From Aromatoleum toluvorans (GTDB lineage Bacteria > Pseudomonadota > Gammaproteobacteria > Burkholderiales > Rhodocyclaceae): a stretch of DNA of 64,000 nucleotides. Of this stretch, positions 15,995 through 24,311 are shown one piece after another (within the stretch, counting starts at the first letter, position 1; every line of letters begins with the position of its first letter). The DNA is taken from assembly GCF_012910905.1 (NCBI RefSeq), contig NZ_WTVN01000010.1, positions 57,812 to 121,811 on the forward strand, written 5' to 3'. Under the pieces are notes generated by a model that saw only the letters and a list, made by a program, of their open reading frames with translations, ran no database searches and was not told where the DNA came from. The position numbers and the translations under genes are program-made.

Positions 15995-17377
15995 TTACTG
16001 ATCCAGGTCAACTGCCATCGAATCGGATGGATGGCAAACTATCCGTTCCCCCTCACGCGGTTGCATGCCGGCGAGTTCGCACAGCACCTGCGCCTGCTCC
16101 GCGACATGCCGCTCGATGTGCGCGATCTGCGCGGGGTCGAGGTGCCGGAACTTGCCGAGCAGCTTCAGGTAATCCGTGACCGGCAGCGGGTCGTCGATGT
16201 CGCGCGAGAGCGTCAGCCCCTGCTCGCGGCGGTACTCCCACAGCACGGCGAAATTCGTCTCCACGGCCGTGCGCGCGACCTCGATGTTGCTCGCCGACGG
16301 GAAGCGCCAACCCGAAGTGCAGGGCGAATACAGGTGCAGGTAGGCGAAGCCGCGTTCCGACGCTTCGAGCGCCGCCTCCAGCTTCGCGTAGAAGTCTTCC
16401 ATGAACGCGGTCGAGGCCGTGGCGACGTATTCGCAGCCATGCCACATCATCAGCAGCGGCAGATTCTTGGCGTCCTGCGCCTTGCCGCGTGCGCTGTCGC
16501 CGATGGGCGTCGTCGCCGTCCACGCGCCGTAGGTGGTGCTGCCCGAGCGCTGCGCGCCGGTATTCATGTAGCCCTCGTTGTCGACGCAGACGAAGAGGAT
16601 CTGTTCGCCGCGCTCGGCCGCGCCCGACAGGGACTGGAAACCGACGTCGCCCGCGCCGCCGTCACCGGCCAGCGCGAGCGCGGTCACGTTGCGGCCCTTG
16701 CGCTTGTGTTGGCGACGGATGCCGGTGAGCATCGACGCGGTGTTCGTGAGCAGCGGATGGAACACCGGCACCTTGCAGCCCAGCATGCCGTTGTAGCCGA
16801 CCGAGCCCATGCCCGGGATGCAGCCGGGCGGGGTCGCGAGCACGGTATTCGGGCCGACGCGGCGCAGCGTGTGGCGCATGATGAGTTCGGTGTTGCAGCC
16901 CTGGCAGCCGCCCAGGCCCGGCACGAACAGGTCTTCGAGTTCGCCCCAGCGGTTGTAGAGCTTCGCCGCCGTCACGTAGCGCAGCGCGCCGCGCGTGCAG
17001 GCGGTGACGCACTGCGGGGTGCCCGCGCACTGGTCGCATTTGACGACGTGGCCTTCGTCGGCACTGAACGCGATGCCGCCGAAGGTGCAGCCGGCGGTGC
17101 AGATCAGGCAGTTCACGCAGCGTTCGGCGTCCCACGCGACGATGCCGTCGTCGCCCTTCGCGAGCGCGGCGGCGGGGCACACGGACGCGCAGCGCGGGTC
17201 GCCGCACTGGCGGCACAGCGCGACGCCCCAGTGGCCCGCCTCGTCGTCACGCACGATGCGGATGCGGGACTGAGCCGTGTTTCCGTCGGTCGATTTCGCG
17301 CTGGCGCAGGCGCTCATGCAGTCGCCGCAGCCGTCGCAGCGCTCGGCATCGAAGGCGATGGTCGGGGTTGCGCTCAT
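15995..17377 (-). CDS. padI: Phenylglyoxylate:acceptor oxidoreductase, ThDP-binding beta subunit with ferredoxin domain (PadI)
   Basis: A 460-residue protein. The first 150 residues carry cysteine clusters for about four 4Fe-4S centres (CDGCGDCMSAC, CRQCGDPRCASVCP, CVNCLICTAGC, CDQCAGTPQCVTAC). The rest is the thiamine-diphosphate-binding beta subunit of 2-oxoacid:ferredoxin oxidoreductases, with GDGGAGDVGFQSL for Mg/ThDP binding and CVDNEGYMNTGAQRSG. With PadEFGH it forms the enzyme that oxidises phenylglyoxylate and CoA to benzoyl-CoA and CO2 in anaerobic phenylacetate degradation. It is the last gene of the pad operon, 4 bp after padH. Confidence 0.93.
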   Translation of the reverse strand: MSATPTIAFDAERCDGCGDCMSACASAKSTDGNTAQSRIRIVRDDEAGHWGVALCRQCGDPRCASVCPAAALAKGDDGIVAWDAERCVNCLICTAGCTFGGIAFSADEGHVVKCDQCAGTPQCVTACTRGALRYVTAAKLYNRWGELEDLFVPGLGGCQGCNTELIMRHTLRRVGPNTVLATPPGCIPGMGSVGYNGMLGCKVPVFHPLLTNTASMLTGIRRQHKRKGRNVTALALAGDGGAGDVGFQSLSGAAERGEQILFVCVDNEGYMNTGAQRSGSTTYGAWTATTPIGDSARGKAQDAKNLPLLMMWHGCEYVATASTAFMEDFYAKLEAALEASERGFAYLHLYSPCTSGWRFPSASNIEVARTAVETNFAVLWEYRREQGLTLSRDIDDPLPVTDYLKLLGKFRHLDPAQIAHIERHVAEQAQVLCELAGMQPREGERIVCHPSDSMAVDLDQ

Positions 17378-17381
17378 CGGC

Positions 17382-18668
17382 TCATCTCCACAGTCCGGAC
17401 ATCAACGCCCGCGCTGCGTCTTGCGGGTTTTCAAGCAGCACGTCGCGGCGGGCGCCGATCTCGACGCGGCGCAGGATCAGCTCCCACATGATCCCCGGGT
17501 CGAACAGCACGTCGACGCCGAAGATGCCCTGCAGACGGCCATCGCGCAGCACGAGCTTGAGATAGGCGTCGCCCCCCTCCTCGCCGCGCACGAGCACTTC
17601 CCACTCAGGCCCGGTCCCCTCGGGCGCGTCGCGCCCCACCGACAGCGCGCGGTGGCCGAAGAAGCCGTAGGTGTTCAGCGACACGCCTCCGGGATAGGGC
17701 TGCAAGGCCGGATCGCCCGCCATGCTCATGCCTGCGGTGCGCCCCTGCTCCACCGCGTCCGGGAGGATGCCGCCGGCGGGCGTGCCGTCACCGAAGAAGC
17801 TCGGCGTCCGCACGACGTCGCCCGCTGCCCACACGTTTGGCGCGGCGGTGCGCATGAACGCGTCGACGACGACGCCGCGCTCGACCGCGATGCCGGAGCC
17901 GGCGAGATACGACACCTCCGGCCGCACCCCCGCGGCGACGAGCAGCAGGTCCGCGTCGCGCGCCTCGCCGCCATCGAGCCGCAGCGTACAGCCCTCGCCG
18001 CGCGGCGCGACCTGTTCGACACGGCGGCCGGTCAGGACCTCGACGCCCTTGTCGCGGAACACCGCTTCGATACGGGCGGCGGCCGCGGCGTCGAAGTAGC
18101 CGGGCAGCACCTGGCCGCGCATTTCAACGACCGTGACGCGGGCCCCTGCCCGTACGAGGTTCTCGGCTGCGTGCATGCCGACAAGGCCCGCGCCGAGGAC
18201 GATCGCCCTGCCCGCCGCACGGCCCGCCTCACCTGCAACCTCACTTGCAACATCACGCAGCGCGAGCGCGTCGTCGAGCGTGCGCAGCACGTGATAGCGC
18301 ACGTCCGACAAGCCCTCGATCGGCGGGATCGCGGGCGCGGCGCCGGTCGCGAGCAGCAGCTTGCCGTAGCCGATCTCGCGGCCGTCGGCGAGGCGCAGCC
18401 GCGCGTTCGCGGTGTCCAGCGCCGCGGCTGCCGCCTGCTGCCGGTAGTCGACGCGCTGCGCGTCGAACCAGCGCCGCTCACGCAGCGCGATGCGATCCTC
18501 CGCGCATTTGCCCGACACCACGTAGGGCAGCACCGTCGGCGACACCGGCAGGCGCGCCTCGCGGTCGAGCACGGCGATGCTGCCGTCCGCATCGTGCGCA
18601 CGGATCGCCCGCAGCGCTTCGAGACCGGCGTGGCTCGCGCCGAGCACGACGTAGTCGAACTGTTCCAT
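17382..18668 (-). CDS. padH: Phenylglyoxylate:acceptor oxidoreductase, FAD/NAD-binding subunit (PadH)
   Basis: A 428-residue flavoprotein of the pyridine-nucleotide-disulfide oxidoreductase type. The N-terminal FAD site is FDYVVLGASHAGLEALRAI; the second nucleotide-binding site is AIVLGAGLVGMHAAENLVRAG; and VWAAGDVVRTPSFFG is the usual Asp motif contacting FAD. In the known enzyme this subunit passes electrons from the ferredoxin parts to NAD. It has no redox-active CxxxxC disulfide, which fits an electron-transfer rather than disulfide reductase role. It starts directly after the padG stop. Confidence 0.92.
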   Translation of the reverse strand: MEQFDYVVLGASHAGLEALRAIRAHDADGSIAVLDREARLPVSPTVLPYVVSGKCAEDRIALRERRWFDAQRVDYRQQAAAAALDTANARLRLADGREIGYGKLLLATGAAPAIPPIEGLSDVRYHVLRTLDDALALRDVASEVAGEAGRAAGRAIVLGAGLVGMHAAENLVRAGARVTVVEMRGQVLPGYFDAAAAARIEAVFRDKGVEVLTGRRVEQVAPRGEGCTLRLDGGEARDADLLLVAAGVRPEVSYLAGSGIAVERGVVVDAFMRTAAPNVWAAGDVVRTPSFFGDGTPAGGILPDAVEQGRTAGMSMAGDPALQPYPGGVSLNTYGFFGHRALSVGRDAPEGTGPEWEVLVRGEEGGDAYLKLVLRDGRLQGIFGVDVLFDPGIMWELILRRVEIGARRDVLLENPQDAARALMSGLWR

Positions 18669-19931
18669 TCATCGATCCTCGGCGTTGAGCCACACGGGCT
18701 CGCGCGGACAGGGGGCATCCAGGAGCTTCGCGGTTTCGGCAATCGCGCGCTCGAAATGCGTCTGGGTCAGGTCGGCCCCGGCAAGGCCGCCGATCAGCGA
18801 CAGGCAGGGGACGCGGTGGCGGCAGTGCTGCAGCGCCGCCAGCGTCTCCTGATGCACGGGGCCGCTGTTCCAGCCGTAGGACACGGCGCGGTCCACGACG
18901 CCGATCGCGCGCACCTTGTCGAGCGCGGCGACCATCGCGTCGAGCGGGAACGGCCGCAGCGTCTTGATGCGGATGAGGCCGACGCGCTCGCCGCGGTCAC
19001 GCGCGGCATCGACCGCATCCTTCGCGGCACCGGCCATGCTGCCGATGGTCACAAGCGCGTGGTCGGCGTCGTCGAGCCGGTACTCCTCGACCAGCGGCGC
19101 GTAGCGGCGGCCGAAGCGGCGCGCCCATTCCTCGTGCACCTCGACGATCACGCGCAGCGCATTCTGCATGCCTTCGCAGTGCCCGCGCCGGTAGCCGACG
19201 AAGAGCGCCGGCCCCGGTCCGGTCGCGCCGCCGGTGAGCGGATCGACGCCCATCGGCCGGTCCGGGTCGAGCGCCGCGTGCCAATTCACATCCGGCATGC
19301 CGAGGAAGTCGTCCACCTCGCCCTGGTCCGGCAACTCGATGCGGACAATGCCGTTCGAGAGGTAGTTGCCGTCGTGATTGACGTTTACGGGCAGCATCAC
19401 CGAGCGGTCCTCGGCAATGCGGTAGGCCATGACGATGGTGTCGAGCACCTCCTGCACCGTCTCGCAGAAGAGCTGCACCCAGCCGACCTCGCGCACCGTC
19501 ATCGCGTCCTGCTGGCCGCCCCACACGCATTGCGGCGTGATGCCGTCGCGGTTGACGATGGACATGACGATCGGCAGGCGCAGGTTGGGCGTGCGGAAGT
19601 ACGGCTCGAACATGAACGCGAGCCCCTGGCCGCAGCTAGCGGTGTAGGTGCGCGCCCCCGCGAGCGCCGCGCCGTGCAGCACCGACAGCACGCTGTGTTC
19701 GCCCTCCGCTTCGACGAGCTCGGCATCGAGCACGCCGTCGGCGACGAACTGCGCGACGTACTCGGCGAGCGAGGACTGCGGCGTGATCGGGTACACCGCG
19801 ACCATGTCGGGGCGCGACAGCACGACACCCCACGCCGCTGCCTCGTTGCCGTCGCAGACGAGGATTCTCGGTTCCTTCTTCGCGACCGCCGAGCCGGTAC
19901 TCGGTGCGATCTTCTCGACGGCCTCGCTCAT
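18669..19931 (-). CDS. padG: Phenylglyoxylate:acceptor oxidoreductase, alpha subunit (PadG)
   Basis: A 420-residue pyruvate:ferredoxin-oxidoreductase alpha-type subunit. Typical features are GNEAAAWGVVLSRPDMVAVY followed by PITPQSSLAEYVAQFV near the N terminus, which contributes to ThDP binding across the subunit interface, then EGEHSVLSVLHGAALAGART, and the C-terminal domain II GERVGLIRIKTLRPFPLDA. The ATG at 19931 is preferred to the much longer upstream extension, which would run into an intergenic repeat. It works with PadI as the catalytic core that decarboxylates phenylglyoxylate. padG is separated from padF by 194 bp holding a palindromic repeat. Confidence 0.92.
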   Translation of the reverse strand: MSEAVEKIAPSTGSAVAKKEPRILVCDGNEAAAWGVVLSRPDMVAVYPITPQSSLAEYVAQFVADGVLDAELVEAEGEHSVLSVLHGAALAGARTYTASCGQGLAFMFEPYFRTPNLRLPIVMSIVNRDGITPQCVWGGQQDAMTVREVGWVQLFCETVQEVLDTIVMAYRIAEDRSVMLPVNVNHDGNYLSNGIVRIELPDQGEVDDFLGMPDVNWHAALDPDRPMGVDPLTGGATGPGPALFVGYRRGHCEGMQNALRVIVEVHEEWARRFGRRYAPLVEEYRLDDADHALVTIGSMAGAAKDAVDAARDRGERVGLIRIKTLRPFPLDAMVAALDKVRAIGVVDRAVSYGWNSGPVHQETLAALQHCRHRVPCLSLIGGLAGADLTQTHFERAIAETAKLLDAPCPREPVWLNAEDR

Positions 19932-19990
19932 GTCATTCACTTGTCCATTCCTGTTCTGGAACCATCGTGCGCGCGCAAATCCCGCACGAA

Positions 19991-20088
19991 CGTAGGGCGG
20001 AAAAGCCGAAGGCGCATCCCGCCAGCCCACGGGTGCAGCGGAGTTCGACCGCCGCGTGGCGGGATGCGCTTCGCTTTCCCGCCCTACG
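19991..20088. repeat. Palindromic intergenic repeat, family A, copy 3, inside the pad operon
   Basis: It opens CGTAGGGCGGAAAAGCCGAA and closes CGCTTTCCCGCCCTACG, with inner arms GCGCATCCCGCC and GGCGGGATGCGC. It sits in the only large gap within padEFGHI, between padF and padG, where it could stabilise the upstream or downstream message. Confidence 0.85.
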
Positions 20089-20125
20089 AGTGATGCTACG
20101 GTCCGCACTCATGTCCTTCCCTCAT

Positions 20126-20416
20126 TCATTCCTCTTCGGCGACCATCGAAATCGCTCGCTGCGGGCATTCGCGCGCGCAGATGCCGCAGCCCTTGCAGGT
20201 GGCGAGGTTCATGTCGAACCAGCCGGCGCGCTCGACGACGCACTGCACCGGGCAGTACAGCCAGCACACCGCGCATTTCACGCACTTGCGGCGGTCGACG
20301 ACCGGGCGCAGCGAACGCCAGTCGCCCGGCAGCATGCGGCTATACTCGGTCGCGATCGGGCACAGGGTCTTCGGGATCGCGCCCGCATCGAAAAGCGGCA
20401 CCGCCTGCTTCTTCAT
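20126..20416 (-). CDS. padF: Phenylglyoxylate:acceptor oxidoreductase, ferredoxin delta subunit (PadF)
   Basis: A 96-residue protein with two 4Fe-4S motifs: RKCVKCAVCWLYCPVQCV and ATCKGCGICARECPQRAI. This is the delta subunit of the 2-oxoacid oxidoreductase family. The start at 20416 is chosen because it forms an ATGA overlap with the stop of padE. It relays electrons from the ThDP site towards PadI/PadH. Confidence 0.92.
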   Translation of the reverse strand: MKKQAVPLFDAGAIPKTLCPIATEYSRMLPGDWRSLRPVVDRRKCVKCAVCWLYCPVQCVVERAGWFDMNLATCKGCGICARECPQRAISMVAEEE

Positions 20417-20985
20417 GCCGCCTCCCGCCGCTCGACGCGATGCACGACCGTGCGCGCGTGGCCGAGCGCCAGCGCACGCCGGTTCTGCGCCAGGCCGCCG
20501 TCGCGGAAACTCGTCTCTTCCAGTGCGCGTTCGAGCGCGTCGAGCGACACGAGCCCGGTCGCGCGGGCGAACGCGCCCAGCATCACCGTATTGGTGATCG
20601 GCCGTCCGAAGACCTCGCGCGCGATGCCCACCGCATCGCACACGGCGACCGTCGCGACCGACACCGGCACCACGATGTCCTGCGGCGCGAGCCGGCTCGC
20701 CTGCACCAGCGTGCCGCCGGCGCGCAGGCCGGCGAAGATGTCGACGACGCGCGGCAGCGACGAGTCGATGCACACGACGCAGTCCGGCGCGTAGATGTTC
20801 GTCATCGCCCGCATCGGCGTCTCCGACGCGCGCAGGTAGGCCGCGACCGGCGCGCCCCTGCGCTCGAAGCCGAACTGCGGCACCGCGACGACATGCTTGC
20901 CCTCGGCAACCAGCGCCTTCGCGAGTATTCCGGCGGCGAGCACCGTCCCCTGGCCGCCGCGTCCGTGCAATCGCACCTCGAACAT
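20413..20985 (-). CDS. padE: Phenylglyoxylate:acceptor oxidoreductase, gamma subunit (PadE)
   Basis: A 190-residue gamma-type subunit of the 2-oxoacid:ferredoxin oxidoreductase family, with the diagnostic start FEVRLHGRGGQGTVLAAGIL and QFGFERRGAPVAAYLRAS. The domain binds CoA in family members. It overlaps padF by 4 bp. It is the first gene of the padEFGHI block and follows the cyclase-family gene by 10 bp. Confidence 0.92.
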   Translation of the reverse strand: MFEVRLHGRGGQGTVLAAGILAKALVAEGKHVVAVPQFGFERRGAPVAAYLRASETPMRAMTNIYAPDCVVCIDSSLPRVVDIFAGLRAGGTLVQASRLAPQDIVVPVSVATVAVCDAVGIAREVFGRPITNTVMLGAFARATGLVSLDALERALEETSFRDGGLAQNRRALALGHARTVVHRVERREAA

Positions 20986-20995
20986 GCGCCCTCCG

Positions 20996-21784
20996 TCAGG
21001 CCGGCACGAGCGCGAGCACGCGCAGCGGGCTGCCCGAGCCGCCGACGAGCTTCAGCGGCGACGCGACGACGACGGCCCCGGTCGGCGGCAGGCGGTCGAG
21101 GTTCGCGAGGCTCGCGAGCCCGAACTTGCCGTTGCCCTGCATGATGTGGTGCGTCCAGAACGGGGGGTCGAAGCTGTGCGCCTGGCCCGCGTCGGTGCCC
21201 ACCGTCTCGACGCCGACGCCCAGCACGTCGCGCTCCAACGCGAGGAGTTCGGTCGCGCCGCGGTCGAAGCCCGGCGAATGCGGCCCGTCGTCGCGGCAAT
21301 TCAGGAATTCGGCGACGCCGACGCGCTTCGACCAGTCGCTGCGCAGCAGCACCCAGGACTTCGGCGGGATGCGACCGTGCTTCGCCTCCCATGCGAACAC
21401 CCCGTCCCGCGTGAGCAGGAAGTCGGGGTCGGCCGCCGCCTCGCGGCTGATGTCGATGACGCAGGCGGGACCGACAAAGCGCTCGGCGGGGATCGTGTCG
21501 AGCGTGTTGTCGGCGCGATCCTTGCCGCTGACCCAATGCACCGGCGCATCGAAATGCGTGCCGGTGTGCTCACCCATGCGGATCGTGCGCCAGTACCACG
21601 CCGGCCCCTTGTCGTCGTACTGCGAAATCGTCTCGAAGCTCACGCCGGGCGAGTTCGCGAACGGCGGGGGCAACCCCAGCACCGGCGTATCGGGGCCGAG
21701 CGGCTGCGTCAGGTCGACGACCCGGATCGCGCCGCGGGCGAGCTCCGCGGCGAGCTGCGTCAGTACATTTCCATTGGCGGTCAT
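20996..21784 (-). CDS. Cyclase family protein (kynurenine formamidase-like metal hydrolase)
   Basis: A 262-residue member of the cyclase family (PF04199 type), which includes metal-dependent amidohydrolases such as KynB. The metal-binding HTGTHFDAPVHW is present, and a second conserved region HSPGFDRGATELL follows. The ATG at 21784 is preceded by GAGGAGAGAAG. It sits between fdhD and padE with 10-bp spacings, so it is part of the pad transcript. A hydrolase could remove a dead-end ester, lactone or thioester formed from phenylglyoxylyl or mandelyl intermediates, which is inference from position. Confidence 0.85.
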   Translation of the reverse strand: MTANGNVLTQLAAELARGAIRVVDLTQPLGPDTPVLGLPPPFANSPGVSFETISQYDDKGPAWYWRTIRMGEHTGTHFDAPVHWVSGKDRADNTLDTIPAERFVGPACVIDISREAAADPDFLLTRDGVFAWEAKHGRIPPKSWVLLRSDWSKRVGVAEFLNCRDDGPHSPGFDRGATELLALERDVLGVGVETVGTDAGQAHSFDPPFWTHHIMQGNGKFGLASLANLDRLPPTGAVVVASPLKLVGGSGSPLRVLALVPA

Positions 21785-21794
21785 GCTTCTCTCC

Positions 21795-22763
21795 TCAGTC
21801 GTCAAGCGTGAAGGGCACTACCGCGGCGCCTGTTGTGCGGGCGGACTCGTGCCCGCCGGCGCCGTCGCGGATGCGTTGCGGATGGGTGTAGACGGTCGCG
21901 GAAGCGCCGCGGACGAAGCCGCACAGCGTGATGCCGGCGCGTTCGGCGAGTTCGATCGCGAGCGAGGTTGGCGCGGACACGGCGGCCACGAGCTCGAAAC
22001 CCGCGCGCGCGGCCTTCGCGACCATCTCGTAGCTCAGGCGCGAGGACAGCACCACGCCGCAGCCGGCGAGCGGCACCTCGCGCAGCAGGCATTCCCCGAC
22101 CACCTTGTCGAGGGCGTTGTGGCGGCCGAGGTCCTCGGCGACGGCAAGGATGCCGCCCTGCGGCGAGAACACCGCGGCAGCGTGCGCACCGCCGGTCGTG
22201 CGGAAGAGGCGCTGCCGGCGCTGCATCGCCGCCATCAGCGCGGTCAGCTCCGATGCCGCGAGGCGCAGCCGCGCCGCGACCGGCGCGAATTCGTCGAAGC
22301 CATCCTCGATCGCCTCGCGCCCGCCGCACACGCCGCAGGAGCTCGCGACGACCACGTCGCGCCGCTTCACCGCGACGCGCTCGGGCGCGTGGAGCCGCAT
22401 GCGCACAACCTTGCGTCGGTCGGGACAGACCGCCATCGTCGCGATATCGGCGAGACCGCCGATGATCCCTTCCGAATACGCGAAGCCCGCCGCGAGCGCC
22501 AGCCGCTCGGGCACCCTCTCGGACACCATCGCGTCGCCCAGCACGCCCTCCCCGGCGACGAAGCCCATGGCACCGTCATCGTCGCCGTCGGCCGGCGTCC
22601 ACATCAGCGTGTAGCGTCCGACGCCTTCGACGTCGATCGTCAGCGCGTCCTCGTCGATGACGCGACAGGTCGCCTCACCGCGCGCGTCCCCGGCGGTCAG
22701 GCGCAGCGCGGACACCGCGCGGCTGCCGCCCGCTCGCCACAACCGGGCAATGCTCGTATGCAT
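21795..22763 (-). CDS. fdhD: FdhD, sulfurtransferase for molybdenum bis-MGD cofactor
   Basis: A 322-residue FdhD protein. FdhD transfers sulfur from IscS to the molybdenum bis-MGD cofactor of formate-dehydrogenase-type enzymes. The catalytic Cys-x-x-Cys-Gly motif is in SSCGVCGGREAIEDG near residue 140, and the GGAHAAAVFSPQGG and EDLGRHNALDKVVG motifs are intact. Located between padD and the cyclase gene, it probably sulfurates the Mo centre of PadB. No formate dehydrogenase lies in the window, which strengthens that reading. Confidence 0.93.
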   Translation of the reverse strand: MHTSIARLWRAGGSRAVSALRLTAGDARGEATCRVIDEDALTIDVEGVGRYTLMWTPADGDDDGAMGFVAGEGVLGDAMVSERVPERLALAAGFAYSEGIIGGLADIATMAVCPDRRKVVRMRLHAPERVAVKRRDVVVASSCGVCGGREAIEDGFDEFAPVAARLRLAASELTALMAAMQRRQRLFRTTGGAHAAAVFSPQGGILAVAEDLGRHNALDKVVGECLLREVPLAGCGVVLSSRLSYEMVAKAARAGFELVAAVSAPTSLAIELAERAGITLCGFVRGASATVYTHPQRIRDGAGGHESARTTGAAVVPFTLDD

Positions 22764-22785
22764 CGACCGTCTCCGTCGCCGCGGC

Positions 22786-23685
22786 TCAGTGCCGGAACCG
22801 GTATGCCAGGCTCAGCGCCGGATCGTAGCCCCCGGCCTTGAACACCAGCACGCGGAAGGCGTAATAGCCGGTGAGCTCGAGGCCGGCGACCGCGAGCATC
22901 CAAGCGAAGTCCGGCGGCGCGGCCAGCATCATCAGCGCCGAGACGACGAAGCCCGCGCCGATCACGAGCGGCACGAACCAGCGCGCGAAGCCGCCCTGCA
23001 GCAGCAGCGCGACCGACTGCCGCCCCGCTTCGGATGCGTGGCGCGCACCGTGCAGCAGGCTCAGCACCGTGACCAGCCCGTAGAGCATGAGCGCGACCGC
23101 GAGCACCTGCAGCAGCCGCACGGTGTCGGGCCGATCCGCGAGGAAGGGCTCGCCCAAACCGAACACGAGCGTCAGCAGCACGCCGTTCAACAGCGCATAG
23201 GTCAGGCTCGCGACGGGCATCAGGCCGCTGCTCCACAGCGTGATCGCCGATGAATGCGACATCGCGAAGCCCTGGTAGATCATGATGACGAAGCACGCCG
23301 CGAGCGCGACCGCGGCGACGAGCTGCGACACGCCGGCCGGCAGCAGGCCGGCACGCACGTCGATGAGGTGCAGCGCGCCCGCGACGACGAACAGCACGAT
23401 CGCCGCGAGCCCGCGGCTCACCCACGACGTGCGCACCTTCGTCAGCGCGCGCCAGCCGCGCAGCGGCTGCCCGAGGTGCAGCATGTGCCCGCCGGCCTTG
23501 CCGAACAGCACCATGAGGAGGCCGGCGAACATGCCGAGCGCGAAATCGAAGAACTGCGCGACGAAGTACAGTCCCGCGCCGGCCTCGCCGAAGAAGAAGG
23601 CCGTGGCCATCTGCACGCCCCACGCCTTCTGCAGGCCGACGCCGACGCGAAAACTGCCATCCGAGATGCGGTTGCTCGCGAGCAT
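22786..23685 (-). CDS. padD: Phenylacetyl-CoA:acceptor oxidoreductase, membrane anchor subunit (PadD)
   Basis: A 299-residue polytopic membrane protein with eight to nine hydrophobic segments, of the NrfD/DmsC type. Conserved-looking stretches are FGKAGGHMLHLGQPLRGWRAL and FVIMIYQGFAMSHSSAI. It anchors the Mo and Fe-S subunits and transfers electrons to the quinone pool. The ATG at 23685 follows padC by 11 bp and gives the natural N terminus MLASNRISDG. Confidence 0.9.
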   Translation of the reverse strand: MLASNRISDGSFRVGVGLQKAWGVQMATAFFFGEAGAGLYFVAQFFDFALGMFAGLLMVLFGKAGGHMLHLGQPLRGWRALTKVRTSWVSRGLAAIVLFVVAGALHLIDVRAGLLPAGVSQLVAAVALAACFVIMIYQGFAMSHSSAITLWSSGLMPVASLTYALLNGVLLTLVFGLGEPFLADRPDTVRLLQVLAVALMLYGLVTVLSLLHGARHASEAGRQSVALLLQGGFARWFVPLVIGAGFVVSALMMLAAPPDFAWMLAVAGLELTGYYAFRVLVFKAGGYDPALSLAYRFRH

Positions 23686-23696
23686 GTGCTTCCCCT

Positions 23697-24311
23697 TCAG
23701 TCGATGTAAAACACGCGCGGGTTGGTGTTCTTCTCCGGCAGCGGCTGGCGCCCGCGGCGTTCCAGGATCAGCTGGCGCGGCCGGCTTGTCGGGTCGTCGA
23801 GGTCGCCGAAGATGCGTGCCTCGGTCGGACAGGTCGCGACGCACGCCGGGAGCAGGCCGGCATCGACGCGCTCGTGGCAGAACGTGCATTTGACGACGGT
23901 GCCCACGGTGAAGCGCCCGATGCCCTGCTTCTCGAAGGGCGTGAGGCGGCCGCCGCCGAACAGCCCCTCGTTCAGCATCTCCGGCTCGAGGCGCGTGCGC
24001 TGGTCGTACGGACACGCGACGATGCAGGTCCCGCAGCCGATGCACTTGTCGCGATCGACCATGACGATGCCGTCGGGACGCGTGTAGGTCGCGCCTGTCG
24101 GACAGGCGCGCTCGCACGGTGCATCCTCGCAGTGGTTGCAGATCGTCGGCACGTAGCTGCGCGTGACGTCGGGATACTCGCCGACCTCCTCCGACAACGT
24201 CTTCGTGAAGAACACGCCGTCGGGCAGGCTGTTCTCCTGCTTGCACGCGACCGCGCACGCATTGCAGCCGATGCAGCGGCGCAGATCGAAAACCATCCCC
24301 CACGTGGCCAT
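23697..24311 (-). CDS. padC: Phenylacetyl-CoA:acceptor oxidoreductase, Fe-S subunit (PadC)
   Basis: A 204-residue DmsB/NrfC-like electron-transfer subunit with four cysteine clusters: CIGCNACAVACKQEN, CNHCEDAPCERACPTG, CIGCGTCIVACPYDQ, and CTFCHERVDAGLLPACVATC. No twin-arginine signal is present on this or the catalytic subunit, so the enzyme faces the cytoplasm, where its CoA-ester substrate is found. The start shares one base with the padB stop (TGATG). Confidence 0.93.
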   Translation of the reverse strand: MATWGMVFDLRRCIGCNACAVACKQENSLPDGVFFTKTLSEEVGEYPDVTRSYVPTICNHCEDAPCERACPTGATYTRPDGIVMVDRDKCIGCGTCIVACPYDQRTRLEPEMLNEGLFGGGRLTPFEKQGIGRFTVGTVVKCTFCHERVDAGLLPACVATCPTEARIFGDLDDPTSRPRQLILERRGRQPLPEKNTNPRVFYID

